Assembly (NCBI RefSeq): GCF_000013745.1
Contig: NC_007925.1
Coordinates: 1,116,001 to 1,180,000 of the forward strand
Reading direction: 5' to 3'
From: Rhodopseudomonas_A palustris_F
GTDB taxonomy: Bacteria; Pseudomonadota; Alphaproteobacteria; Rhizobiales; Xanthobacteraceae
Length of the DNA stretch: 64,000 bases
Part shown: positions 1-7,828 of the stretch, piece by piece
Position numbering within the stretch: position 1 is the first letter of the stretch
How the letters are laid out: every line of letters starts with the position of its first letter
Notes under the pieces: model-generated
Databases searched by the model: none
The model's input: the letters and a program-made list of their open reading frames with translations, nothing else
What the model was told of the DNA's origin: nothing
Made by a program: the position numbers and the translations under genes

Positions 1-1325
1 CCGGTATCGTTCCGGTGCTGCTCAACACCCGGCTGACAGCCGATCAGTACCGTTACCTTCTGGAGGATTCTCGGTCAAAGGCGGTCTTCGTATCGACCAA
101 CCTGCTGCCGTTGATCGAGGAAGCCGCGGCCGATCTCCCCCACCTCCGGTCGATCATTGCGGTCGGCGACGAACCGTCGTCGGCGCTAAATTTGAGGGAT
201 ATTCTCGCGGCGGAAAACGAGGGCGGAGCGCCGGCCAGCACCTGTGCCGATGATGTTGCATATTGGCAGTATTCGTCGGGCACAACAGGCATGCCCAAGG
301 GCGTCATGCACGTTCACTCCAGCCCACGTTTCATGGCCCAGAGTGCCGGCCAGCGTCGAATTGGCTATCGCGAGGATGACGTCGTCTTCTCGGCGGCAAA
401 GCTGTTCTTCGCCTACGGTCTTGGGAACGCGATGTTTTGCTCGATGTGGGTTGGGGCGACATCGGTGCTTTACCCGGAGCGGCCGACTGCCGAATCCGTG
501 TTTCACGTATTGCAGGTTCACCAGCCGACCCTGTTGTTCGCCGTGCCGACTCTGTATGCCGCGATTCTTGCTGATCAGAATAGCAAGGACGAGCGACTGC
601 CGGAGCGACTTCGCCTGTGCGTTTCCGCCGGCGAGCCGCTGCCCGCACAGGTCGGATTGAATTGGCGAAGCCGTTTTGGGCGGGACATCGTCAATGGCGT
701 CGGCTCGACCGAGATGGGGCATCTGTTCCTGACCAATCTTCCGAACGCGGTGGAATACGGGACGTCGGGATTTCCGGTGGAGGGATATCGTCTGAAGCTG
801 GTAGACGAACAGGGGCGCGACATCGCCGACGACGCGATCGGCGAGTTGCTGGTGAACGGCGGATCCGCCGCCGCGGGCTACTGGAATCAGCGTGACAAGT
901 CGCGGACGACCTTCATAGGCGAATGGACACGAACGGGGGACAAGTATCACCGCCGTGCCGATGGCGTGTACACCTACCGCGGCCGCAGCGACGATATGTT
1001 CAAGGTCAGCGGCATATGGGTGTCGCCCTTCGAAATCGAAGAAGCGCTGATGAGCCATGCCAAGATCGCCGAGGCGGCGGTGATACCGGCAGAAGATCTG
1101 GATGGACTGATCAAGCCGAAGGCCTTCGTCGTGCTCGCCTCGCGGGAAGAAAACATCAGTGTGTTGTTCGATGAGCTCAAGGAACACGTCAAGCGTTCGA
1201 TCGGCCCCTGGAAGTACCCGCGTTGGATAAGAGTCGTAGATGAACTTCCGAAGACGTCGAGCGGCAAGCTGCAACGTTATATGTTGCGTGAGATGGTGGT
1301 GGACCAGAACGGTTCAGCACATTGA
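1..1325 (+). CDS. hbaA: 4-hydroxybenzoate-CoA ligase (5'-truncated)
   Basis: An AMP-forming aryl-CoA ligase that activates 4-hydroxybenzoate (or a related aromatic acid) to its CoA thioester. The reading frame is open from base 3 and continues upstream: the first codons read GIVPV-LLNT, which lines up with GIVPV-AVNT inside BadA of this window, so roughly the first 100 residues lie outside. The GTG at 15 is therefore not the start. Visible motifs are the phosphate loop YSSGTTGMPKG, the GSTEMGHLF block and the C-terminal catalytic-lysine motif KTSSGKLQR. It is clearly paralogous to BadA (7829-9403). The hba assignment rests on its position directly upstream of the aromatic-acid ABC transporter, the known R. 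palustris order. Substrate specificity itself cannot be read from the sequence. Confidence 0.85.
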   Translation, partial: GIVPVLLNTRLTADQYRYLLEDSRSKAVFVSTNLLPLIEEAAADLPHLRSIIAVGDEPSSALNLRDILAAENEGGAPASTCADDVAYWQYSSGTTGMPKGVMHVHSSPRFMAQSAGQRRIGYREDDVVFSAAKLFFAYGLGNAMFCSMWVGATSVLYPERPTAESVFHVLQVHQPTLLFAVPTLYAAILADQNSKDERLPERLRLCVSAGEPLPAQVGLNWRSRFGRDIVNGVGSTEMGHLFLTNLPNAVEYGTSGFPVEGYRLKLVDEQGRDIADDAIGELLVNGGSAAAGYWNQRDKSRTTFIGEWTRTGDKYHRRADGVYTYRGRSDDMFKVSGIWVSPFEIEEALMSHAKIAEAAVIPAEDLDGLIKPKAFVVLASREENISVLFDELKEHVKRSIGPWKYPRWIRVVDELPKTSSGKLQRYMLREMVVDQNGSAH

Positions 1326-1472
1326 CTCCGCCCGACTCATACGACTTTAGATCCCGTCGCTGGCCGAACGATTGTCCCGCCCGACGCAATCGTAATGTAG
1401 TACCAAACCAAGAAATGAGAGAGGCGGATTCCTCGCGGAAGCGCGCCACAATAACACTCAAGGGAGGTAACT

Positions 1473-2651
1473 ATGATAAACCGACGTCGTTTGTTATCTA
1501 TTGGAGCGTCCGCTGGCGCCGCCTTGGCGTGCGGTCCGTTCATTCGGTCGTCCTACGCGCAATCGGGGCCGATCAAGATCGGGCTGTTGCTGCCCTATAG
1601 CGGCACTTATGCCCCGTTGGGCGAAGCGATCACCCGTGGCCTCGAGCTCTACGTCGGGGCGCAGGGCGGGAAACTCGCCGGACGAAGCGTCTCGTTCGTC
1701 AAGGTCGATGATGAGTCCGCGCCGCCCAAGGCGACCGAGTTGACGACCAAGCTGATCCAGGGCGAGAAGGCGGACATTCTGATGGGCACCGTGCATTCGG
1801 GCGTTGCGATGGCGATGGTCAAGATCGCGCGCGAAGACGGCATACCGACCATTGTGCCCAATGCCGGTGCGGACATCATCACCCGCGCGATGTGCGCAGA
1901 GAACGTGTTCCGGACCTCGTTCGCCAATGGCCAGATCGGTCGCGCTACCGGCGATGCCATGCTCAAGGCGGGACACAAGAAGGCGGTGACGGTCACCTGG
2001 AAATACGCCGCGGGTGAAGAAATGGTCAGCGGCTTCAAGAAATCCTTCAGCGCCGGAAAAGGCGAAATTCTAAAGGACATCACCATCGCATTCCCCGACG
2101 TCGAGTTTCAGTCGGCGCTGGCCGAAGTCGCGTCGCTGAAGCCCGATTGCGTCTATGCGTTCTTCTCCGGCGGCGGCGCACTCAAGTTCATCAAGGACTA
2201 CGCCGCGGCAAGACTCGGCATTCCGCTTTGGGGACCCGGCTTCCTGACGGACGGCGTTGAAGCCGCCGCGGGTCCGGCCGGCGACGGCATCAAGACGGTG
2301 CTGCACTATGCCGGCGATCTCGACAACGCGGAGAATCTGGCCTTCGTTAAGTCATTCGAGGCAGCCTACAAAAGCCCACCGGATGTGTTCGCAGTCCAGG
2401 GGTGGGATGCGGCGCAATTGCTCAATATCGGTCTGAAGGCCGTCAGCGGCGATGTCTCCAAACGCAAGGAATTGAACGCCACCATGGCGGCGGCATCGTT
2501 CAACAGTCCGCGCGGGCCTTTCAAGCTGTCCGCAGCGCACAATCCCGTGCAGAACTTTTACCTGCGCGAACTGAAGGGCGGCAAGAACACCCATCTCGGC
2601 CTGGCCGCCCCTGCGGTGGCCGACGAAGCCAATGGCTGCAAGCTGGCCTGA
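1473..2651 (+). CDS. hbaE: ABC transporter substrate-binding protein, aromatic-acid uptake
   Basis: A 392-residue periplasmic binding protein of the branched-chain amino acid (LivJ, Peripla_BP_6) type, predicted to capture 4-hydroxybenzoate or a related aromatic acid. The N-terminus MINRRRLLSIGASAGAAL has a twin-arginine-like RRR followed by a hydrophobic stretch and an AQ-type cleavage region near residue 30, so export is likely. The sequence IKIGLLLPYSGTYAPLGEA after the signal is typical of the family. The start at 1473 is preceded by AGGGAGGTAAC, a strong ribosome binding site. It opens a four-gene hbaEFGH transport set lying 147 bases after hbaA and probably co-transcribed with it. The ligand is inferred from context only. 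Confidence 0.85.
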   Translation: MINRRRLLSIGASAGAALACGPFIRSSYAQSGPIKIGLLLPYSGTYAPLGEAITRGLELYVGAQGGKLAGRSVSFVKVDDESAPPKATELTTKLIQGEKADILMGTVHSGVAMAMVKIAREDGIPTIVPNAGADIITRAMCAENVFRTSFANGQIGRATGDAMLKAGHKKAVTVTWKYAAGEEMVSGFKKSFSAGKGEILKDITIAFPDVEFQSALAEVASLKPDCVYAFFSGGGALKFIKDYAAARLGIPLWGPGFLTDGVEAAAGPAGDGIKTVLHYAGDLDNAENLAFVKSFEAAYKSPPDVFAVQGWDAAQLLNIGLKAVSGDVSKRKELNATMAAASFNSPRGPFKLSAAHNPVQNFYLRELKGGKNTHLGLAAPAVADEANGCKLA

Positions 2652-2728
2652 TAGCGTCGGTCGCGAACAAGAGGCGGGCGGTCTCACGCCGGCCTCTTTC
2701 GGGTCATTCAGAACGTCGGTCGGTGTCC

Positions 2729-3589
2729 ATGATTCTCATACTCATCCAGTTCCTGAATGGACTGCAAACAGGATTGGTGATCTTTTTGGCCGCGAGCGGC
2801 TTGACGCTCGTATTCGGCATTCTTGGCGTCATCAATCTTTCTCACGGTTCATTCTACATGCTGGGCGCCTATATGGCGTTGTCGCTGACCGGTGTGTTCG
2901 GCGACGTCTTTCTTGCGCTGGCGGCAGGGATTCCGCTTGCCTTTGCGCTGGGTTTATTGATCGAGTGGCTGTTCATCCGTCATCTCTATGATCGGGACCA
3001 TTTGCAGCAGGTGCTGCTGACCTTCGCGCTGATCCTCGTCTTCAACGAGCTTCAGCAAGTGATCTGGGGTTCCTACCCGCACGCAATTCCGGCGCCGAGC
3101 TATCTTTCGGCAAGCGTTCGGCTGACGGAAGGCCTGAGCTATCCGGTTTACCGGCTGGCGTTGATGGCGATCTGCGTCGCCCTGGCGATCATGATGGCCT
3201 TTGTGATCCGGAAGACCAGGGTCGGGCGGCTGATCCGGGCGGCCGAGTCGAACCGGGAAATGGTCGAGGCGCTCGGCTTCGACTCGCGATTGATCTTCCG
3301 GATGGTGTTTGCCACCGGTGTTGCCTTGGCCGCGACCGCGGGCATGTTGGCTGCGCCAATCGAAAGCGCCTATCCGGGGATCGGCGACCGGGTGTTGATC
3401 GTCTCCTTTGTCGTCGTCGTGATCGGCGGAATCGGTTCGGTGCGTGGCGCGCTCATCGGATCGTTGCTGATCGGTCTGGCGGACGCTTTTGGCAAGGTGT
3501 TTTTGCCGCAATTTTCCAGCATCGTTATTTATGCGCTGATGGCCCTGGTGTTGGTGGCGCGTCCCGCCGGGCTATTTGGACGATCCTGA
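2729..3589 (+). CDS. hbaF: ABC transporter permease (LivH type)
   Basis: A 286-residue inner-membrane permease of the LivH family, rich in hydrophobic segments and opening MILILIQFLNGLQTGL. The motif GLTLVFGILGVINLSHGSFYMLGAY is the usual LivH segment around TM2-TM3, and the C-terminal GGIGSVRGALIGSLLIGLAD is the conserved permease loop that contacts the ATPases. The frame is open much further upstream, but that part overlaps hbaE and lacks homology, so the ATG at 2729 is taken as the start. It ends one base before the hbaG start, consistent with translational coupling in the hba operon. Confidence 0.85.
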   Translation: MILILIQFLNGLQTGLVIFLAASGLTLVFGILGVINLSHGSFYMLGAYMALSLTGVFGDVFLALAAGIPLAFALGLLIEWLFIRHLYDRDHLQQVLLTFALILVFNELQQVIWGSYPHAIPAPSYLSASVRLTEGLSYPVYRLALMAICVALAIMMAFVIRKTRVGRLIRAAESNREMVEALGFDSRLIFRMVFATGVALAATAGMLAAPIESAYPGIGDRVLIVSFVVVVIGGIGSVRGALIGSLLIGLADAFGKVFLPQFSSIVIYALMALVLVARPAGLFGRS

Positions 3590-3590
3590 C

Positions 3591-5375
3591 ATGCTGACCC
3601 GCCCCAATCCCACCGTTATCGTGTTCTTTGCGCTCCTGCTAACTTGTCTCGTGGCGCTGCCGTTCTTCACCGGCCCCTATCCGGTGAAGCTGATGACCCG
3701 GATCGTGATTCTGGCCACGTTCGTCCTCAGCCTTGATCTCCTGATTGGGGTGACCGGTCTGGTCAGCTTCGGTCATGCCGCTTTCTTCGGCTGCGGCGCC
3801 TACGCGGTCTATTTCGTCTCGCCGGAGTCAGAGGCCGCCAACGTGCTCGTGGCGCTTGGCGCCGGGTTGCTGGCCGGAGGTCTGGTCGCGTTCATCGTCG
3901 GTGCCTTTGCAACACTGACGCGGGGCTTCTATTTCATTATGGTGACGCTGGCAGCGGGGCAAATGTTGTTCGCACTGTTTCATGACACCGATATCGCCAA
4001 CGGCTCGGATGGAGCCTATATCAACGTCAAGCCTGATCTGACCATTCTCGGCTTTGGTCTACTCGACTTCTCAGATCGGCGACAATTCTACTATATCTGC
4101 CTCGCGGTTCTGGTGGGAGCCTATTGCCTGCTGTTCGCGCTGGTGCGCTCGCCGTTCGGACGGGTATTGCAGGGCATTCGCGCCAACGAAGTTCGGATGA
4201 GTTCGCTCGGCTACAACGCGTATCGCTACAAGCTGGCCGCGTTCACCTTGGCGGGAATGCTGGCAGGACTGGCCGGGGCGTTATTTGCCTCGATCGACGG
4301 CTTTGTCACGCCGGATCTGCTCAACTGGCATCAATCCGGTTTGGCGATTATGATGGTGGTGCTTGGAGGCGCCGGCACTCTATTTGGGCCGATCCTCGGC
4401 GCGCTCGCGTATGCCTCGCTTGAGGAACTGCTCAAGACGGCAAGTATCGTCGGTCCGTTCGTGGCCGACCATTGGCGGCTGGGGACCGGTGCGAGCCTCA
4501 TTGTTGCGGTGTTGATGTCGCCGGACGGGCTCGCAGGCCTTCTCAAATGGAGGCGTGCTCGCCAGGATCAGGTGCCCATTCGGCGGGATGTTGAATCCCA
4601 ACGACCGGCGCGGGTTGCCAAGGTGTTGTCGACCACGGGGCTGAGCAAGAATTTCAACGGATTGGTCGCCGTCAGCGACGTCTCGGTACGGTTTGAAGCG
4701 AACTTGGTGCACGCCATCATCGGGCCGAATGGTGCTGGGAAGACCACGTTTACAAATCTGCTCTCGGGCGCGCTTCCGGCGACGACCGGCAGCGTGCAAA
4801 TCGACGAACTCGACGTCACAGGCTGGCCGGCCCATCGAATCGCCCAGGCTGGTCTGGGGCGCTCCTATCAGCGCACCAACATCTTCCCGCGGTTCAGCGT
4901 GCGAGAGAACTGCGCCCTTGCGGCCCAGGTTCATAAGGATGAGTTTTGGCGGTTGCGCGACGGTCACTATCGCGCGCAGGAGGAAGCCGCGATCAATCAT
5001 GCCCTCAGCGTGGCCGGCCTTGTCGGTCGGGGCGACTTCATCGCGGGACAGTTATCGAATGGCGAACAGCGCCAACTCGAAATCGCGATGCTGATCGCCA
5101 GCGGCGCGGATTTGCTGATTCTCGACGAGCCGCTGGCCGGCATGGGGCCTGAAGAGACCCAACGGGTCGTCGCACTGCTGCGCGATCTCGTCCGCGATCA
5201 TACCGTCATCGTGATCGAGCACGACATGGATGCCGTGTTTGCCGCGGCCGACACATTGACGGTCCTGGTCCAGGGCAAGCTGTTCGCCCGTGGACGTCCG
5301 GATGAAATCCGCTCCAACGAGGCGGTGTTGGAGGCCTATCTCGGCCATCACGCCAGGATGAAGGGGGCGGCATGA
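3591..5375 (+). CDS. hbaG: ABC transporter permease-ATPase fusion (LivM-LivG)
   Basis: A 594-residue protein joining two usually separate parts. Residues about 1-320 are a LivM-type permease (DLLIGVTGLVSFGHAAFFGCGAY and the GGAGTLFGPILGA loop). Residues about 345-590 are a LivG-type ATPase with Walker A GPNGAGKTT, signature LSNGEQRQLE and Walker B LLILDEP followed by a switch histidine in VIVIEHDMD. Such fusions are known in this transporter family. The ATG at 3591 lies one base after the hbaF stop; the upstream TTG at 3576 would overlap hbaF. The gene overlaps hbaH by four bases (ATGA). With HbaF and HbaH it forms the membrane and ATPase core of the aromatic-acid importer. Confidence 0.88.
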   Translation: MLTRPNPTVIVFFALLLTCLVALPFFTGPYPVKLMTRIVILATFVLSLDLLIGVTGLVSFGHAAFFGCGAYAVYFVSPESEAANVLVALGAGLLAGGLVAFIVGAFATLTRGFYFIMVTLAAGQMLFALFHDTDIANGSDGAYINVKPDLTILGFGLLDFSDRRQFYYICLAVLVGAYCLLFALVRSPFGRVLQGIRANEVRMSSLGYNAYRYKLAAFTLAGMLAGLAGALFASIDGFVTPDLLNWHQSGLAIMMVVLGGAGTLFGPILGALAYASLEELLKTASIVGPFVADHWRLGTGASLIVAVLMSPDGLAGLLKWRRARQDQVPIRRDVESQRPARVAKVLSTTGLSKNFNGLVAVSDVSVRFEANLVHAIIGPNGAGKTTFTNLLSGALPATTGSVQIDELDVTGWPAHRIAQAGLGRSYQRTNIFPRFSVRENCALAAQVHKDEFWRLRDGHYRAQEEAAINHALSVAGLVGRGDFIAGQLSNGEQRQLEIAMLIASGADLLILDEPLAGMGPEETQRVVALLRDLVRDHTVIVIEHDMDAVFAAADTLTVLVQGKLFARGRPDEIRSNEAVLEAYLGHHARMKGAA

Positions 5376-6094
5376 CCGCCATAGCGGAAGTGATGCTCAA
5401 GGCGCGCGGCATCGATACGTTTTACGGGCCCAGCCATATCTTGCGCGGCGTCAACTTTCATGTCGATCGGGGCGAAACCGTCAGCCTGCTGGGGCGAAAC
5501 GGCATGGGCAAGACCACGCTGCTGCGCACGCTGATGGGATTGCTGAAGCCGAAACGTGGGTCAATCCTACTGAACGGACGCGATATGACCGACGCCCGCC
5601 CGAATATCAAGGCGCGGGCCGGTATGGGCTTTGTCCCGGAGGGACGGGGGATTTTCCCCAACCTTTCGGTCGAGGAGAATTTGCTGTTCGCCGAACGCCC
5701 TGGCCCCGAAGGGCAGGTCGAGTGGACGCCCGAGGCGATCTACGAGATGTTTCCAAGGCTCGCCGATCGTCGCAAGATTTGGGGCAATCTGCTGTCTGGT
5801 GGAGAGCAGCAGATGCTTACGATCGGACGCGTTCTGCTGAGCAATCCGACCCTCCTGCTGATCGACGAAGCGACCGAGGGCCTCGCGCCGAAAATGCGCG
5901 ACGAGATATGGAAGACGATGAGATTGATCGCAACGAAAGGGATTGCGATTGTGATCGTCGATAAGAACCTCGACGACCTGGTCGAATTGGTCGATCGGCA
6001 CGTCATCCTAACCAAGGGCGAGGTCGTGTTCGAGGGAACGTCGGAGCAGTTGCTCGCGGATCAGGAAATGGTCAAGACCATGCTGGGAGTATGA
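5372..6094 (+). CDS. hbaH: ABC transporter ATP-binding protein (LivF type)
   Basis: A 240-residue ATPase, the LivF-type partner of HbaG. Walker A is GRNGMGKTT, the signature is LSGGEQQMLTIGR and Walker B is LLLIDEATEGLAP. The position usually held by the switch histidine reads IVIVDKNLDDL, with Lys where many ABC proteins have His; LivF-type proteins often read EQN/DKN here, so this is normal for the subfamily. The start ATG overlaps the hbaG stop and the gene ends TGA at 6092-6094, overlapping the first codons of the following broken GNAT gene. Confidence 0.87.
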   Translation: MTAIAEVMLKARGIDTFYGPSHILRGVNFHVDRGETVSLLGRNGMGKTTLLRTLMGLLKPKRGSILLNGRDMTDARPNIKARAGMGFVPEGRGIFPNLSVEENLLFAERPGPEGQVEWTPEAIYEMFPRLADRRKIWGNLLSGGEQQMLTIGRVLLSNPTLLLIDEATEGLAPKMRDEIWKTMRLIATKGIAIVIVDKNLDDLVELVDRHVILTKGEVVFEGTSEQLLADQEMVKTMLGV

Positions 6095-6503
6095 TGATGC
6101 TCGGGGGGGGGGGGGGGGCTCATGTGGAGCGCTTTTATCGCAAACCGGCGTCCTCCTACTATCAACGCAAGATGGAGGAGGCGTTGCGCAAGAAAGGCGT
6201 CCGGCTGTCGATGCTCCCGGAAATCGACCGGACTCCCGCCGGTTTCGTTATGGCGCGGTCGACTACGGAGAGTTCGGTCAGACCGAAATGGAGGCAGTGC
6301 TCGACACGATTGGGGTCCACAACGAGTTTCGGACGCAGGGTGTCGGTTCGATCCTGCTGACCCAATTGATGTCGCATCTCGCGAGTCTGCGTGTTGAGCG
6401 CGTCCGGACCGTCGTCGAGTGGAATGACGTCACTCTGATCGGCCTTTTCGATCGACTGGGGTTCAAGCCTACGCAGAACGTCGTTCTTGCACTCGCGCTT
6501 TAG
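6091..6503 (+). pseudogene. GNAT acetyltransferase, frameshifted, with a 16-G tract at its 5' end
   Basis: Remains of a GNAT-family N-acetyltransferase. The first frame (ATG 6091) encodes five glycines from an uninterrupted run of 16 G (6103-6118), then YYQRKMEEALRKKG and TPAGFVMAR. Near 6257 the family sequence jumps to another frame reading VDYGEFGQTEMEAVLD, the acetyl-CoA loop FRTQGVGSILL and the C-terminal GLFDRLGFKP, ending at 6503. One base appears to be missing at GCGCG-GTCGAC. The N-terminal beta strand expected before YYQRK is absent and replaced by the G run. The gene lies between hbaH and an intact GNAT gene. Either it is a decayed paralogue or the assembly is wrong at the homopolymer and at 6257. 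Confidence 0.75.
6103..6118. repeat. Homopolymer of 16 G
   Basis: Sixteen consecutive G residues on the plus strand just inside the start of the broken GNAT gene. Such runs can slip during replication and act as phase-variation tracts, but here the downstream reading frame is also broken at about 6257, so changing the tract length alone would not restore the full protein. Confidence 0.95.
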
Positions 6504-6542
6504 GAGCGAGAATCATGCGTAGCGCGCAATTGGGAGAACGCG

Positions 6543-7022
6543 ATGAGTGCTGTGAACAGGGTTGCCGCGGGTGAAGCGGCTCGCGAAGTGTATGTTCGGC
6601 CCGCCCGCGCCGAAGACGTGTCATGGATCGTCAAGATCGATGAGTCGGCGACCGGACAACCGAAGCCGCGATACTGGCAGGATCTGTATGAGAGTTTCTC
6701 GCAGAAACGGACTGGCTGTCGGGCATTTCTGGTGGCCGAGATCAACCGACAGGTGGTCGGTTTCATCTCGGGTGAGGTCCGGGATTTCGAGTTTGGCGCG
6801 GAAAGTTACGGATGGGTATTTGCGCTGACGGTCGATCCTGCGATAAGGGTGAACAACGTCGGCACCCAACTGTTTGATGAAATTTGCAGAATCTTCGCGG
6901 AGGCCGGCGTCAGCAAGGTTCGGACCATGATCGAGCATGACAATCAGCTTGTGATTGCATTTTTTCGCAGCCAGGGTCTGATGGTTGGCCGATTCATCGG
7001 AATGGAGAAGAATCTCGACTAG
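6543..7022 (+). CDS. badL: GNAT acetyltransferase, BadL-type
   Basis: A 159-residue GNAT-family acetyltransferase placed directly before badM, as in R. palustris, where BadL was reported to acetylate aminobenzoates and so influence BadM-controlled benzoate genes. Visible elements are the N-terminal VRPARAEDVSWIVKIDES, the central strand YGWVFALTVDPAIR and the C-terminal IAFFRSQGLMVGRFIGMEK. The acetyl-CoA loop reads RVNNVGTQLF, where the usual R/Q-x-x-G-x-G/A has Asn in place of the first glycine; the adjacent pseudogene keeps the canonical RTQGVG. Which of the two GNAT genes is the true BadL orthologue is inferred from position and from this one being intact. Confidence 0.7.
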   Translation: MSAVNRVAAGEAAREVYVRPARAEDVSWIVKIDESATGQPKPRYWQDLYESFSQKRTGCRAFLVAEINRQVVGFISGEVRDFEFGAESYGWVFALTVDPAIRVNNVGTQLFDEICRIFAEAGVSKVRTMIEHDNQLVIAFFRSQGLMVGRFIGMEKNLD

Positions 7023-7093
7023 GCGATCCGGACCAGCGGCGATTGAGACGCGTGCAGTGCGAGACGACGGAAGCCGAGAAAAGATTGAAGCCG

Positions 7094-7558
7094 ATGAAGC
7101 TACAGAAATCGACGATGTGTGGATTGTATGCCGTGCTCGAACTCGCGGCGCACGCCGATCAGCAGATTTCCGCTGGCGATATCGCCGAAAAATACGCCAT
7201 CTCACTCAATCATTTGGCCAAGGTACTGCGCGCCTTGGTGCGAGCCCGCCTGATCGAATCGGTGCGCGGTCCTGGTGGCGGCTATCGCTTCAGCGGCAAT
7301 CCGAAGCGTGTCACCCTGCTCGATATTATCACGCTGTTCGAAGATACCGCGCCTGATCTCGAACAGGCAGCTTCAGACGATCACGAAGAAAGTCGGGCGC
7401 TGCACAAGATGCTGCGAGACATCGACGGAATTGCGATGACGACGTTACGATCGATCTCGATCACGTCGCTCCTGAAGGTGATCGAGACCGAGCGACGCAA
7501 GAGCGAGCGCACCTCGCACGGTCAATCTGTTCGGCTGTCCTCGGCCGGTAGGGCTTAG
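7094..7558 (+). CDS. badM: Rrf2-family transcriptional repressor BadM
   Basis: A 154-residue Rrf2-family regulator. The winged-helix segment opens MKLQKSTMCGLYAVLELA, with SAGDIAEKYAISLNHLAKVLRALV as the recognition region and GPGGGYRF as the wing. Unlike iron-sulfur Rrf2 proteins such as IscR, it has no cluster of three cysteines; only Cys9 is present, so redox sensing through a cluster is unlikely. BadM is known in R. palustris as a repressor of the badDEFGAB operon. The upstream GTG at 7043 adds 17 residues without homology; the ATG at 7094 is preferred. Its stop overlaps the convergent badB stop by four bases. Confidence 0.85.
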   Translation: MKLQKSTMCGLYAVLELAAHADQQISAGDIAEKYAISLNHLAKVLRALVRARLIESVRGPGGGYRFSGNPKRVTLLDIITLFEDTAPDLEQAASDDHEESRALHKMLRDIDGIAMTTLRSISITSLLKVIETERRKSERTSHGQSVRLSSAGRA

Positions 7559-7800
7559 CCGTGCAACTGATCGTATTTCGTCTGCAGTTCCTCAGGCGTC
7601 TCCGACCAGTCTAGATTGGCGACGATGCAATCGGCGGGGCAGACCAGTCGGCACTGCGGTTCATCCTCCGCTCCGACGCATTCGGTGCAGCGCAACGCGT
7701 CAATCACAAACATCGGGTCGCCGGCTGCAATCGCCTCGTTCGGACAGACCGGGCGACACGCGTCGCACGCCGTGCAATCCTCATTGATCATCAACGCCAT
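7555..7800 (-). CDS. badB: 2[4Fe-4S] ferredoxin, electron donor to benzoyl-CoA reductase
   Basis: An 81-residue ferredoxin with two cluster-binding motifs. The first is CTACDACRPVCP (CxxCxxCxxxCP). The second has the longer insertion CTECVGAEDEPQCRLVCP, typical of 2[4Fe-4S] ferredoxins of the Chromatium/Thauera type that feed low-potential electrons to benzoyl-CoA reductase. The gene is last in the minus-strand order badD-E-F-G-A-B, 28 bases after badA, and ends convergently with badM, overlapping by four bases. Confidence 0.9.
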   Translation of the reverse strand: MALMINEDCTACDACRPVCPNEAIAAGDPMFVIDALRCTECVGAEDEPQCRLVCPADCIVANLDWSETPEELQTKYDQLHG

Positions 7801-7828
7801 GTCATCCTCCTCGCTGAGCGCGCTTGCT

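Noticed and set aside
6103..6118. G16 tract as a working phase-variation switch
   Set aside because: A second frameshift at about 6257 means tract-length change alone cannot restore the full GNAT protein.
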